This document shows, piece after piece, positions 7,159 through 14,374 of a stretch of 19,175 nt of DNA. Position numbers and translations under genes: made by a program. Below the pieces are notes generated by a model, which was not told the origin of the DNA, did not search any database, and worked only from the letters and a program-made list of their open reading frames with translations. How positions within the stretch are numbered: the first letter of the stretch is position 1; each line of letters begins with the position of its first letter. The stretch covers positions 1-19,175 of the forward strand of contig CAJTSM010000031.1 of assembly GCA_910578935.1 (NCBI GenBank), in the 5' to 3' direction. This DNA is from an uncultured Oscillibacter sp. (lineage in GTDB: Bacteria > Bacillota > Clostridia > Oscillospirales > Oscillospiraceae).

Positions 7159-7893
7159 TTAATCCAGCGCTCCATACTGCGCCCCGTCCACGGGCTCGCA
7201 CCACTCGTTGGAGCAGTCCTCGCCAGGGACCTCAAAGGCCACATGGCTGAACCAGGAATCCTTCGCTGCGCCGTGCCAGTGCTTCACTCCGGCGGGGATA
7301 TAGACCACGTCGCCGGGGTTCAGCTCCCGGGCGTTCTGTCCCCACTCCTGATACCATCCCCGGCCATTGGTACAGAGGAGGATCTGCCCGCCGCCCTTGC
7401 CGGCGTGGTGAATGTGCCAGTTGTTCCGGCAGCCCGGCTCAAAGGTGACGTTGGCCAGGAAGATGGTTTCCCTGGGATCTGTCAAGGGGTTGAGGTAGGA
7501 ATTGCCGGTGAAATACTGGGCGTAGGCCTCGTTGGGTTCGCCCAGGCCGAAGAGGCCGCCGTCTGTGCCGCCGTCGTCCTTGTAAACCTCTACCGCCAAC
7601 CGGAACGCCGCCCAGGCGTTGGGCCACCCGGCGTAAAAGGCCAGGTGGGTCAGGATTTCCGCCATTTCATCCTTGGTAACGCCGTTCTTCTTGGCGTTGG
7701 CAATATGGAACTGAAAGGAGCTGTCCACCAGTCCCTTGCCGACCAGGGCGGAGATCGTGAGAATGGAGCGCATTTTCAGGGACAGCTTCTCCTCCCTGCT
7801 CCAGACCTCTCCAAAGAGCACGTCATCGTTCAGTTCCGCAAACTTGGGGGCAAAGCTGCCCAGCTGATCTCTGCCTGCCGTCTGTTTTACCAT
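7159..7893 (-). CDS. Carboxymuconolactone decarboxylase-like / cupin fusion protein
   Basis: Two domains are fused in 244 residues. Residues about 15-108 are a CMD/AhpD-like domain with the family signature around His63 (HIANAKKNGVTKDEMAEI, then AFYAGWPNAWAA), but without the CxxC pair of peroxidase-type AhpD. Residues about 140-225 are a cupin: His160 and His162 in the first motif, PGDVVYIPAG then His205 and His207 in the second, which together make a plausible metal site; the usual Glu is replaced by Gln170. Such fusions are common beside aldo/keto reductases and LysR regulators in gut Firmicutes; the substrate is not known. The start has an ideal GGAGG site. It follows the aldo/keto reductase by 81 bases that hold two hairpins, so co-transcription is likely. 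Confidence 0.85.
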   Translation of the reverse strand: MVKQTAGRDQLGSFAPKFAELNDDVLFGEVWSREEKLSLKMRSILTISALVGKGLVDSSFQFHIANAKKNGVTKDEMAEILTHLAFYAGWPNAWAAFRLAVEVYKDDGGTDGGLFGLGEPNEAYAQYFTGNSYLNPLTDPRETIFLANVTFEPGCRNNWHIHHAGKGGGQILLCTNGRGWYQEWGQNARELNPGDVVYIPAGVKHWHGAAKDSWFSHVAFEVPGEDCSNEWCEPVDGAQYGALD

Positions 7894-7921
7894 TGCAGTT
7901 ACCTCCTGATAAAGTCTGAAT

Positions 7922-7976
7922 CAAGCCCTCCAGGAAGGCTTGTAAGCAATCCGGAGAGGCTGCGCCCCTTCGGATT
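7922..7976. repeat. Two tandem hairpins between the reductase and decarboxylase genes
   Basis: Hairpin A (7922-7942) has 10-base arms CAAGCCCTCC and GGAAGGCTTG around a central A with one mismatch. Hairpin B (7948-7976) has arms of about 13 bases with one wobble and one mismatch, and touches the stop codon of the reductase. Neither is followed by a T run on the minus strand, so they look like mRNA-processing or stability elements rather than terminators. Confidence 0.5.
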
Positions 7977-8826
7977 ATTCGTGAATTTTAAATCCGTTGA
8001 GATATTTTGCGGTTTCCGCCGCGCCGTGGTCGATAATCTCGCTGTGCCCCAGATCCAGGGCGGTGATGGCGGCCATATCCGCATCGGAGAGCCGGAAGTT
8101 CCAGATGTCCATATTTTCCTCCATCCGCTCCCTGCGGGTGGACTTGGGAATCACCACCACGCCCCTTTGAACATTCCAGCGAAGGGCCGTCTGAGCAGCG
8201 GTCTTGCCGTACTGACTGCCAATCTCCGTCAAAATCGGGTGCGTGAAGATGCCATGCCGGCCCTCCGCCATGGGGCCCCAAGCCTCCGGCTGGACGCCGA
8301 ACTCCTTCATAGTCTCCAGCGCGCCGCCCTGGGCGAAGAAGGGATGCAGTTCCACCTGGTCCACCATGGGAGCGATTTTCGCGTTGAGGCACAGGTCCGC
8401 CAGCCGGTCGGGGTAGAAGTTGCACACGCCGATGGCTCTGATCTTGCCTTCCTCGTAGAGCTCCTCCATCGCCCTCCAGGACCCGTAGTAATCGTTCATG
8501 GGCTGGTGGATGAGGTAGAGATCCAGATAGTCCAGCCCCAGCTTTTCCAAGGACGTTTGGAATGCCTTCTTGGCATTCTCATAGCTCTGGTCCTGAATCC
8601 AGAGTTTCGTGGTGACGAACAGCTCCTTCCGGGGCACACCGGACTTGGCGATGGCCGCGCCTACGGCCTCCTCATTGAAGTAGGCCGCAGCCGTGTCGAT
8701 CAGGCGGTAGCCGCAGCCGATGGCGTCCCGAACGGCCTGCTCGCATACCGCCGCCTCGGGAACCTGAAACACGCCGAAGCCCTCCCGGGGCATTTTCACG
8801 CCGTTGCGTAATGTGATGCTTTCCAT
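7975..8826 (-). CDS. Aldo/keto reductase
   Basis: This 283-residue soluble NADPH-dependent reductase converts aldehydes or ketones to alcohols. The TIM-barrel catalytic tetrad is visible: Asp44 and Tyr49 (LIDTAAAY), Lys74 (TTKLW) and His107 (LIHQP). The cofactor-binding end shows VVIPKSTRRERMEEN. The N-terminus SITLRNGVKMPREGFGVFQ is the normal family start, and GGAGG precedes the ATG. It is divergent from a LysR gene with a shared 152-base control region. A likely role is detoxifying reactive carbonyls such as methylglyoxal (DkgA-like branch), but the natural substrate is uncertain. A second, broken aldo/keto reductase lies at 12717-13167. Confidence 0.92.
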   Translation of the reverse strand: MESITLRNGVKMPREGFGVFQVPEAAVCEQAVRDAIGCGYRLIDTAAAYFNEEAVGAAIAKSGVPRKELFVTTKLWIQDQSYENAKKAFQTSLEKLGLDYLDLYLIHQPMNDYYGSWRAMEELYEEGKIRAIGVCNFYPDRLADLCLNAKIAPMVDQVELHPFFAQGGALETMKEFGVQPEAWGPMAEGRHGIFTHPILTEIGSQYGKTAAQTALRWNVQRGVVVIPKSTRRERMEENMDIWNFRLSDADMAAITALDLGHSEIIDHGAAETAKYLNGFKIHE

Positions 8827-8857
8827 GTTGATGATCCTCCTGTTTACAGATTGATTT

Positions 8858-8865
8858 CCTTATGC
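8858..8865 (-). promoter_or_regulatory. Possible LysR half-site near the reductase gene
   Basis: The 8-base GCATAAGG on the minus strand repeats the one starting at 8946 on the plus strand. The two copies face outward from the divergent control region, one in each gene's leader. This suggests a shared binding sequence for the LysR protein; binding is inferred. Confidence 0.4.
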
Positions 8866-8945
8866 TACGATATAGCCAACCGGTTTTCCCAGTCCTAAAT
8901 GATATCAATTTATCAGGAAATTGTACACTACCGGTTTTTGATGGA

Positions 8946-8965
8946 GCATAAGGTTTACATTATGC
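8946..8965. promoter_or_regulatory. Palindromic site, likely LysR autoregulation box
   Basis: GCATAA and TTATGC are perfect inverted half-sites separated by 8 bases, directly before the AAGGAGG ribosome site of the LysR gene. The size and the T-N11-A type spacing fit a LysR recognition site. Confidence 0.5.
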
Positions 8966-8978
8966 CAAGGAGGCTCTC

Positions 8979-9839
8979 ATGGATCTTCATCAGCTGGAAT
9001 GTTTTCGAGCCGTGGCGGAGGCGGAGTCCCTGACCCGGGCGGCGGAGGCCCTGCACGTCTCCCAGCCCGCCGTCAGCGCCCTGCTCAAACGCCTGGAGGG
9101 GGAACTGGGAACGGAACTGTTCGACCGCAGCCCCAACCGGGTGAAACTCAACGCCGCCGGGGAGCTGGCCCTGCGACATACCGTCACCATCCTCCGGGAC
9201 GTGGAAGCCATGCAGAATTCCGTGGCGGACTTCGCCCGGGAAAATCAAACGCTGTCCATCGCTTTTTGTGATCCCGGCGTCCAGTGGTGGACGGTGCCCC
9301 GGTTCTCTATGGCCCATCCGGAGGTTACCGCCACGGGAACCGTCTACCAGAGCGGTCCCGCCAAGCTCCTGCTGGAACGGGAGTGCACTTTGCTCGTCAC
9401 CCCGGAGGCAATTCATCATCCGAAGGTCGAAAACGTCCCCTTCCTGCCGGACCGGGTATACCTGTCTGTGCCTCCGGAGAGCGCGTTGGCCCGACAGGAG
9501 TGCGCGTCCCTCCGGGACATCCCCGCCCAGCCGGTGCTGCTGCCCACCATCGGCGGACACTTCATTGAAACCATCGAGCGCATCCTGGCGGCGGAGCGGC
9601 CGGACATTACGGTGATCAAACATGACTTCCTCATGACCCAGCACATGGTCCGTACCACAAACTTTCTGGCTACCCTGTCCACGCTGTCCATGGAACTGCG
9701 CAATGACGGCGACCGGCGCTTCGTGCCCCTGACAGACCCGGAGCTGAACGTAGTCTACCAAATCGCCTTTCTGCGGGGAGAGCGGGAGAAGGTTCGCCAG
9801 TTCCTGGTCTGGGCAAAGAGCGTAACAGGGCCATCATAG
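8979..9839 (+). CDS. LysR family transcriptional regulator (divergent from reductase)
   Basis: The 286-residue regulator starts with a typical LysR winged helix-turn-helix (residues 1-60; SLTRAAEALHVSQPAVSALLKRLEGELG). An effector-binding domain of periplasmic-binding-protein type follows (about 88-286). AAGGAGG stands 5 bases before the ATG. It faces away from the aldo/keto reductase and decarboxylase genes and most likely controls them and itself through the GCATAAGG sites. Its 3' end overlaps that of the MATE gene by six bases, tail to tail, with no terminator between. The effector is unknown; a reactive carbonyl would fit the context. Confidence 0.9.
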   Translation: MDLHQLECFRAVAEAESLTRAAEALHVSQPAVSALLKRLEGELGTELFDRSPNRVKLNAAGELALRHTVTILRDVEAMQNSVADFARENQTLSIAFCDPGVQWWTVPRFSMAHPEVTATGTVYQSGPAKLLLERECTLLVTPEAIHHPKVENVPFLPDRVYLSVPPESALARQECASLRDIPAQPVLLPTIGGHFIETIERILAAERPDITVIKHDFLMTQHMVRTTNFLATLSTLSMELRNDGDRRFVPLTDPELNVVYQIAFLRGEREKVRQFLVWAKSVTGPS

Positions 9840-11153
9840 TCCGCCCCGCTGCCGGGCCAGCTGCAAAAAGGATGCGGCAAACAGCAGCGCCTTGCACACA
9901 TTGTCCGCCACCATGCACCACCAGACCGCCCGGAGGCCCAGTCCCCACACCCGCACGCAAAGGAACGTAAAGAAAATTCGCACCCCCCACATGCTGGCCG
10001 TCTCGATGAAAAAGGGCCCTCTGGTCCGGCCCATCCCGTAGAAGACGCCCTCCAGCACGATCATCAGCCCGAAAAAGGGCTCGGAGAAGGCCACCAGCCG
10101 CAGCATTTCCGCTCCAAGGGAAACCACCGCCTCCACCGGGGAAAACAGGGCCATCAGGGGCCGGGCCACAAGGTAAAGCACCACGCCGCTGAGGCACATC
10201 ATGCCCACCGTCAGGGCAATGCTCAGCCCGCCGGCGGCCCGGAGTTTTTCCCGGTCCCCCTCCCCCAGGGCCGCGCCCACCAGGGCGGAGGCGGCGGTAC
10301 GGAGGCCATAGCCGGGGATGTAGAAGATCGTCTCCGCCGTGACGGCGATGGAGTGGGCGGCAAAGACGGTGGTGCCCATGCTGCCGGATACCATTCCGGC
10401 AAAGACCACATAACCCAGGCACGAGGTCAGGCTGGTCCCCAGCACAGGAAGCCCGGTCTTCGCGCACTGCCGGAGCAGAGCCGGATCCGGCGCAAACTCC
10501 CGCCGGTTCCAGCGGAGCAGGGGCGCCTTCCGGTAGGCCAGGAACATCAAGGTTCCGCAAGCCATATGGGAAACCGCCGTGGCAATGGCCGCGCCGGTGA
10601 CCCCCAGTCCCCAGGTATAAATGAGCAGATAGTTCAGCCCCGCATTCAAGCAGTTGGCGCCCATGCTGATGAGCATGGGCGTTTTTGTGTCCTGGGTGGC
10701 CCGAATCGCCGCGCCAAGAACGGTATTTCCCGCCCGGAAAACCATAGGCAGGCTGATGATAAAAAAGTACAAGGACGCCTGCTTTTGAATCGCCGGCTCC
10801 GCGCCCATCCAGACAGGAATGAAGGGGCTGAGGAAAATCGAAGCGCCGCCGCAGACAGCTCCGCAGCCTAGCGCCAGCAGCAGCGCCTGCTGGGAGAGCT
10901 TCGCCGCCCTTGTCCGGTCCCCGGCGCCCACCGCCTGGGCGATCAGCGCCAGAACCGCCGCTCCTACCGCCGCCAGGACGCTGCCGGCCAGCCAGGTGAC
11001 CGTGGTGGTGACGCTGACGGAGGCGGTGGCCTGTTCCCCCAGACGGCCCACCATGGCGGTATCCACATATTGCAGGAGGGTGGTGAGGATTTCCTCCGCC
11101 ATGGTGGGGATGGACAGCCGGAGCAGGCGGCGGAACAAGGCCCGCCGTTCCAT
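9834..11153 (-). CDS. MATE family efflux transporter
   Basis: The 439-residue protein has about 12 membrane helices in two similar halves. Its start (LFRRLLRLSIPTMAEEILTTLLQYVDTAMVGRLGEQATASVSV) is typical of the NorM/DinF MATE family, as is the central repeat beginning near CAKTGLPVLGTSLTSCLGYVVFAGMV. These proteins export cationic drugs or metabolites using a sodium or proton gradient. Its ATG lies one base after the stop of the SLH-flavodoxin gene with no good ribosome site of its own, so it should be translated by coupling. It is therefore part of that operon, which suggests export of a compound related to the redox module. Confidence 0.9.
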   Translation of the reverse strand: MERRALFRRLLRLSIPTMAEEILTTLLQYVDTAMVGRLGEQATASVSVTTTVTWLAGSVLAAVGAAVLALIAQAVGAGDRTRAAKLSQQALLLALGCGAVCGGASIFLSPFIPVWMGAEPAIQKQASLYFFIISLPMVFRAGNTVLGAAIRATQDTKTPMLISMGANCLNAGLNYLLIYTWGLGVTGAAIATAVSHMACGTLMFLAYRKAPLLRWNRREFAPDPALLRQCAKTGLPVLGTSLTSCLGYVVFAGMVSGSMGTTVFAAHSIAVTAETIFYIPGYGLRTAASALVGAALGEGDREKLRAAGGLSIALTVGMMCLSGVVLYLVARPLMALFSPVEAVVSLGAEMLRLVAFSEPFFGLMIVLEGVFYGMGRTRGPFFIETASMWGVRIFFTFLCVRVWGLGLRAVWWCMVADNVCKALLFAASFLQLARQRGGL

Positions 11154-11154
11154 A

Positions 11155-11505
11155 TCAGCCCAGGGAGAGGGTGACGCTTACGTCCCCGCCGCCCAGGAGC
11201 TCCCGCAGCTCCGAAGCGCTGGTGCTGCCGGCATGGCCCAGGCGGGTGAAGTTCCAGGTGTTAGGGGCGTAGTAGAGGACGATTTGATTCCCCTGGTAGA
11301 GGATGAGGTCCCCGGCCTGGGTGGTAATCTGCTCATCGTTGGTAGGAAGACTCCGGCCCAGGGGACCCACCTTCTCCATGCCGCCATAGTCGCTCATTTC
11401 AATGGTTTTGGGACCGTCCGCCAGCAATTCCCGCAGAGCCCGGGCGGAGGAGTTGTCCTCCAGCGTTGCGGTGAGGGTGGTTCCGTTGACGGTGAGGTTC
11501 AGCAT
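11155..11505 (-). other. Internal start: free cyclophilin-like protein (116 residues)
   Basis: Inside the fusion gene, an in-frame ATG at 11505 is preceded by a perfect AAAGGAG (11514-11520) at 8 bases. It begins exactly at the N-terminus of the cyclophilin-like domain (MLNLTVNGTTLTATLEDNSSA), and in other Firmicutes this domain is usually a separate protein of about 115 residues. Either the domain is also made alone in the cytoplasm, or the site is the remnant of a separate gene that was recently fused. The Shine-Dalgarno sequence is seen directly; its use is inferred. Confidence 0.55.
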
Positions 11506-12675
11506 AGAAGACTCTCCTTTCGAAGTTGTCTCTGCCGCCGGCCCGGCGGGCAGGTTCAAGCCGTTGACCCAGGCTTCCACCGTATCCCGGGAGGCGCTGC
11601 CGCCAAAGCGCTGGCCGTCCAGCCAATCGGCGCCGGAGGCGGAAACCCGGAGATTCGTAGCGCTGGAGCCGATGCCGCTGCTGCCGGAGGTACAGAAGGG
11701 CACGATGGTCTTACCGCTGAAATCGCCGCTTTCCAGGAATGTATAGAGAATCTTGGGGGCTTGGCCATGCCAGATGGGATAACCGATGAACACAGTGTCG
11801 TAGTCCGCCAGGTTGGGAAGCGTGCCGGAGATGGCCGGACGGGCGGAGGCGTCGCTTTGCTCCCGGTTGGCCCGGCAGCCGGAATCGTGGTAGTTCAGGT
11901 CGGCAGAGGTGTAGGGAACCTCCGGGGTGATCCGGTAAAGGTCCGCATCCAAAATGGTTTCCAGGTGTTTGGCAATGTTCTCCGTGTTGCTGGTGTTGGA
12001 GAAATAGGCCACCAGGACCTTGCCGTCATCGCTTGGGTCCGGAGTGGGGGCGGGCGTTTCGCCGCCTGAGAGGCGCCGGTACTGGTACAGAGCGGAAACC
12101 ACCTCAGCGCGAGTGGCGGGGGTCCGGGGATCAAAACGCCCATCCGCCCGGGCGGTCAGGATGCCGTTGGACCGGGACCAGTCCGCCGCCGTCTGCGCGT
12201 AGGAGGCGATGGCGCTCTCGTCAGGGTAGTCTTCCGCCTGGGCCTCCGGACTCCCGGCCCAGCGCCAGAGGATGGCGATTACCTGTTGGCGGGTCACCGG
12301 ATCATTTACCCCGAAGCGCCCATCGGTGTAACCGTTCACCAAGCCGCAGTCCGCCGCCCAGCTGGCAGCGTCCACATAGTAGGCCGTGGCCGCCACGTCG
12401 GAAAAACCGGCTGCTCTGGGGGCGGCGGGGCTTCCGGCGGAGCGGTGGAAGATCGCCGCCATCTGGGCGCGGGTCACGTTGTCCCCCACACCGAAACGGC
12501 CGTCGCTGTATCCATTGACATAGCCGTTTTCCGCCGCCCACCGGACTGCTCCGGCATAGGGCGCGCTTTCGTCCACATCTGAAAAAGCAGTTTCCGCAGC
12601 GAAGACCGCAGCAGTGAGGGCCAGCGTCATACACAGCACCAGCGCCGCAGCATAAAATCGTTTCATTGCGTTCAT
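11155..12675 (-). CDS. SLH-anchored surface protein with flavodoxin and cyclophilin-like domains
   Basis: A 506-residue fusion. Residues 1-26 form a signal peptide (MNAMKR, hydrophobic core, likely cut after VFA). Three SLH domains follow at about 31-75, 91-135 and 151-197, each with the FSDV...NGY.DGRFG...TRAQ pattern; they bind secondary cell-wall polymer and hold the protein on the surface. A Pro-rich linker (208-217) leads to a flavodoxin_4-type domain (about 219-375) with the FMN-phosphate loop AYFSNTSNTENIA and the YPIWHGQAP motif. Residues 391-506 are a cyclophilin-like fold domain. I chose ATG 12675 for the AAAGGGA upstream; 12666 is also possible. An exported flavodoxin is unusual because flavodoxins normally work in the cytoplasm with FMN. 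It sits between a broken reductase and the MATE gene. Confidence 0.85.
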   Translation of the reverse strand: MNAMKRFYAAALVLCMTLALTAAVFAAETAFSDVDESAPYAGAVRWAAENGYVNGYSDGRFGVGDNVTRAQMAAIFHRSAGSPAAPRAAGFSDVAATAYYVDAASWAADCGLVNGYTDGRFGVNDPVTRQQVIAILWRWAGSPEAQAEDYPDESAIASYAQTAADWSRSNGILTARADGRFDPRTPATRAEVVSALYQYRRLSGGETPAPTPDPSDDGKVLVAYFSNTSNTENIAKHLETILDADLYRITPEVPYTSADLNYHDSGCRANREQSDASARPAISGTLPNLADYDTVFIGYPIWHGQAPKILYTFLESGDFSGKTIVPFCTSGSSGIGSSATNLRVSASGADWLDGQRFGGSASRDTVEAWVNGLNLPAGPAAETTSKGESSMLNLTVNGTTLTATLEDNSSARALRELLADGPKTIEMSDYGGMEKVGPLGRSLPTNDEQITTQAGDLILYQGNQIVLYYAPNTWNFTRLGHAGSTSASELRELLGGGDVSVTLSLG

Positions 12676-12716
12676 AAGTACATCCCTTTCCCATTTCATT
12701 CGTATCGCTTTTCAGC

Positions 12717-13167
12717 TTATCTCCCATTGAACACCGGGAATACCCGGTATTCGCCATAGTCCCGGACCGGCGCGACAGCCTTCAGCGTTTCCATGTCTTT
12801 ACCGCTGATTCCAAAATCCACGCCGGCGTTGTCCCGCATATGCCAAGGGACCGTCGTTTGAGCAGCGCCAGCCGTATCCAGTTCCAGCGCCCGGCGGACG
12901 CACAGCGTCCCCGGTGAGGCGCTGTGCGTCCTGACCATTTCCGTAATGACGGATTTTTTCAGCACCTCTTTGTCAGCGATAGAAGCGCAAGCCTCCACCA
13001 GAATATCATTCCGCCGGCAGGCGCCCTCCAAGGCGATCCAGACCTCTCGGTTCTCCACGAAATAGCCCTGTCTCTTCGCCGCCCCCTCGTCCGGGATGAA
13101 CCGGGCGCCCAGGCCGGTTTGGGATGCGGACGCCGTTGGGAGGCGTATGGGTTTCTTTCAAGATCAT
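12717..13167 (-). pseudogene. Decayed aldo/keto reductase (frameshift and internal deletion)
   Basis: AGGAGG (13176-13181) precedes an ATG at 13167 that starts a typical reductase N-terminus (MILKETHTPPNGVRIPN). The frame then shifts by one base near 13117. The next frame carries on with GLGARFIPDEGAAK and jumps directly to the C-terminal third (EGACRRNDILVEACASIADKEVLKKS, then DNAGVDFGISGKDMETLKAV and DYGEYRVFPVFNGR). Roughly 100 residues holding the catalytic Asp, Tyr, Lys and His are missing. The C-terminal part is open as a 113-residue frame (12717-13058) and could be mistaken for a small gene. It belongs to a different subgroup from the intact reductase at 7975-8826, so it is not a simple local duplicate. 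Confidence 0.8.
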
Positions 13168-13191
13168 AGGCGGCGCCTCCTGTCAAAGCTT

Positions 13192-13227
13192 AAAAATCGA
13201 AGCCGTCCGTTTGACAGCTCCGATTTT
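13192..13227 (-). terminator. Intrinsic terminator after the second LysR gene
   Basis: Arms of 15 bases (13213-13227 and 13193-13207) pair with two G-U pairs around a 5-base loop. On the minus strand the stem is followed by T residues ending at 13192. It lies about 80 bases after the LysR stop and before the broken reductase. It also overlaps the -10 of a promoter-like sequence at 13223-13251, so an operator or attenuator role is possible. Confidence 0.65.
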
Positions 13228-13251
13228 ATCCGATGCGGCTTCAAATGTAAA
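13223..13251 (-). promoter_or_regulatory. Promoter-like sequence before the reductase remnant operon
   Basis: Minus strand: -35 TTTACA (13246-13251), 17-base spacer, -10 TAAAAT (13223-13228). It would drive the broken reductase, the SLH-flavodoxin gene and the MATE gene. Its -10 overlaps the arm of the hairpin at 13192-13227. Confidence 0.45.
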
Positions 13252-13304
13252 ATACTTTGTTTCTATTCTCTTCCATGCTCAAAAAGCATGAAAGGGAGGG
13301 GCGT

Positions 13305-14201
13305 TTATCCTTGCCCGATTTCGTCTCCCCAACTCTGCCGCAGAAGCTCCAGGAATTTCTCCGCCGCGCCGGAAAACACTTGGTGCTTTTTCCAAACCAC
13401 GCTCATGCCGGCCCGGACCGCTGGGGTGAGGGGACGGAAGCAGAGGGCGCTGTCTCCGGTGGTATTAATGATGCCGTCCAGGCACAGCGCGGCCCCCAGG
13501 CCGTCCTCTACCATTAGGGAGGCATTGTATACCAAGCTGTACGTGGCGATGATATTCAGGTGTTCCGCCTCCTTCCCAATCCAATTTTTCAAAGAACCGC
13601 CGTCCCGGACACGCCGGGAGATCACCAGGGGAAGTCCTGCCAGGTCTGCCGGAGTGATGGCCCCTTTCTCCGCCAGCGGATGATCCCGGCGCAGGAGAAG
13701 GCCCCACGTATCTGACGCCGGCAAACGGCAGGCGTTGTATTTACTGGCGTTCACCGGGTCAAAGAGCAGGCCGAAATCGATGAGGCCCTTGTCCAGCTGC
13801 TCCGTCACGTCTGTGGTGTCGCCGCTGGAGACGTGGAAATGGACGCCTGGATATTGGGCTTGGAGATGCCGGGCAGCCCGCGTCAGGAAGTGGACGCCCC
13901 GGGTTTCGCCGGCGCCAATGTAGACATCTCCTGTCAAATCCGCATTTTCTGCGGTCAGCTCCCCGGTGGTTTTCTCCACCAAATCCAGAATTTCCTCCGC
14001 TCGCTTCCGCAGCAAAACGCCGTCCTCCGTCAGGGTGATCCGGCGGTTGCCCCGGATAAATAGTTTCTTCCCCAATTCCGTCTCCAAATCCATCAGCTGG
14101 CGGGAGAGGGTGGGCTGGGAGAGGTGCAGGGACTCCGCCGCGCCGCAGATGCTCTCCTCCCGGGCCACAGCCAGGAAGTAACGTAAAACCCGTAATTCCA
14201 T
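13305..14201 (-). CDS. LysR family transcriptional regulator (second)
   Basis: The 298-residue protein has a LysR helix-turn-helix at residues 1-60 (SICGAAESLHLSQPTLSRQLMDLETELGKKLF) and a complete effector-binding domain (about 90-298). AGGAGG stands 6 bases before the ATG. It is on the same strand as, and directly upstream of, the broken reductase, the SLH-flavodoxin-cyclophilin gene and the MATE gene, so it probably regulates them. LysR regulators paired with aldo/keto reductase and flavodoxin genes are common in Firmicutes. It shares little with the LysR at 8979 beyond the family fold, so it is not a recent duplicate. The effector is unknown. Confidence 0.9.
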   Translation of the reverse strand: MELRVLRYFLAVAREESICGAAESLHLSQPTLSRQLMDLETELGKKLFIRGNRRITLTEDGVLLRKRAEEILDLVEKTTGELTAENADLTGDVYIGAGETRGVHFLTRAARHLQAQYPGVHFHVSSGDTTDVTEQLDKGLIDFGLLFDPVNASKYNACRLPASDTWGLLLRRDHPLAEKGAITPADLAGLPLVISRRVRDGGSLKNWIGKEAEHLNIIATYSLVYNASLMVEDGLGAALCLDGIINTTGDSALCFRPLTPAVRAGMSVVWKKHQVFSGAAEKFLELLRQSWGDEIGQG

Positions 14202-14228
14202 AGATGCCTCCTGTGTTGGGATAAAAAA

Positions 14229-14257
14229 AGTATAACAGGCCGCACCATACCCGTCAA
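14229..14257 (-). promoter_or_regulatory. Promoter of the second LysR gene
   Basis: Minus strand: -35 TTGACG (14252-14257), 17-base spacer, -10 TATACT (14229-14234). The inverted pair ATACC (14247-14251) and GGTAT (14267-14271) brackets the -35 region, with T-N-A symmetry typical of a LysR autoregulatory site. Confidence 0.7.
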
Positions 14258-14374
14258 CTGTGACAAGGTATTCAGCATAGATATCAAATGTTTCGGGTAT
14301 TCCGCTTCATAGTCGGGCCAAGAGGAGGGAACCCGTATGGAAATCAAATGGAGCCGCCGGGACAAAATACGGCC

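Noticed and set aside
7243..8811. 522-residue open frame on the plus strand
   Set aside because: It lies antisense to the decarboxylase-cupin and aldo/keto reductase genes, both with clear family motifs and ribosome sites; the frame has no motif and reflects high GC content.
9670..10560. 296-residue open frame on the minus strand
   Set aside because: It is a frame-shifted shadow of the MATE gene, rich in Gly, Pro and Arg, without family motifs.
10819..12069. 416-residue open frame on the plus strand
   Set aside because: It is antisense to the MATE and SLH-flavodoxin genes, which have unmistakable domains; low-complexity composition typical of a GC-rich shadow.
12658..12675. Lipoprotein signal in the SLH-flavodoxin protein (LVLC near the start)
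   Set aside because: The residue before Cys is Leu, which lipoprotein signal peptidase does not normally accept, and a good standard cleavage site follows; SLH domains already provide anchoring.
13270..13294. Hairpin after the second LysR gene considered as terminator
   Set aside because: The 10-bp stem with a G-U pair is not followed by a T run on either strand; the hairpin at 13192-13227 is the better terminator.
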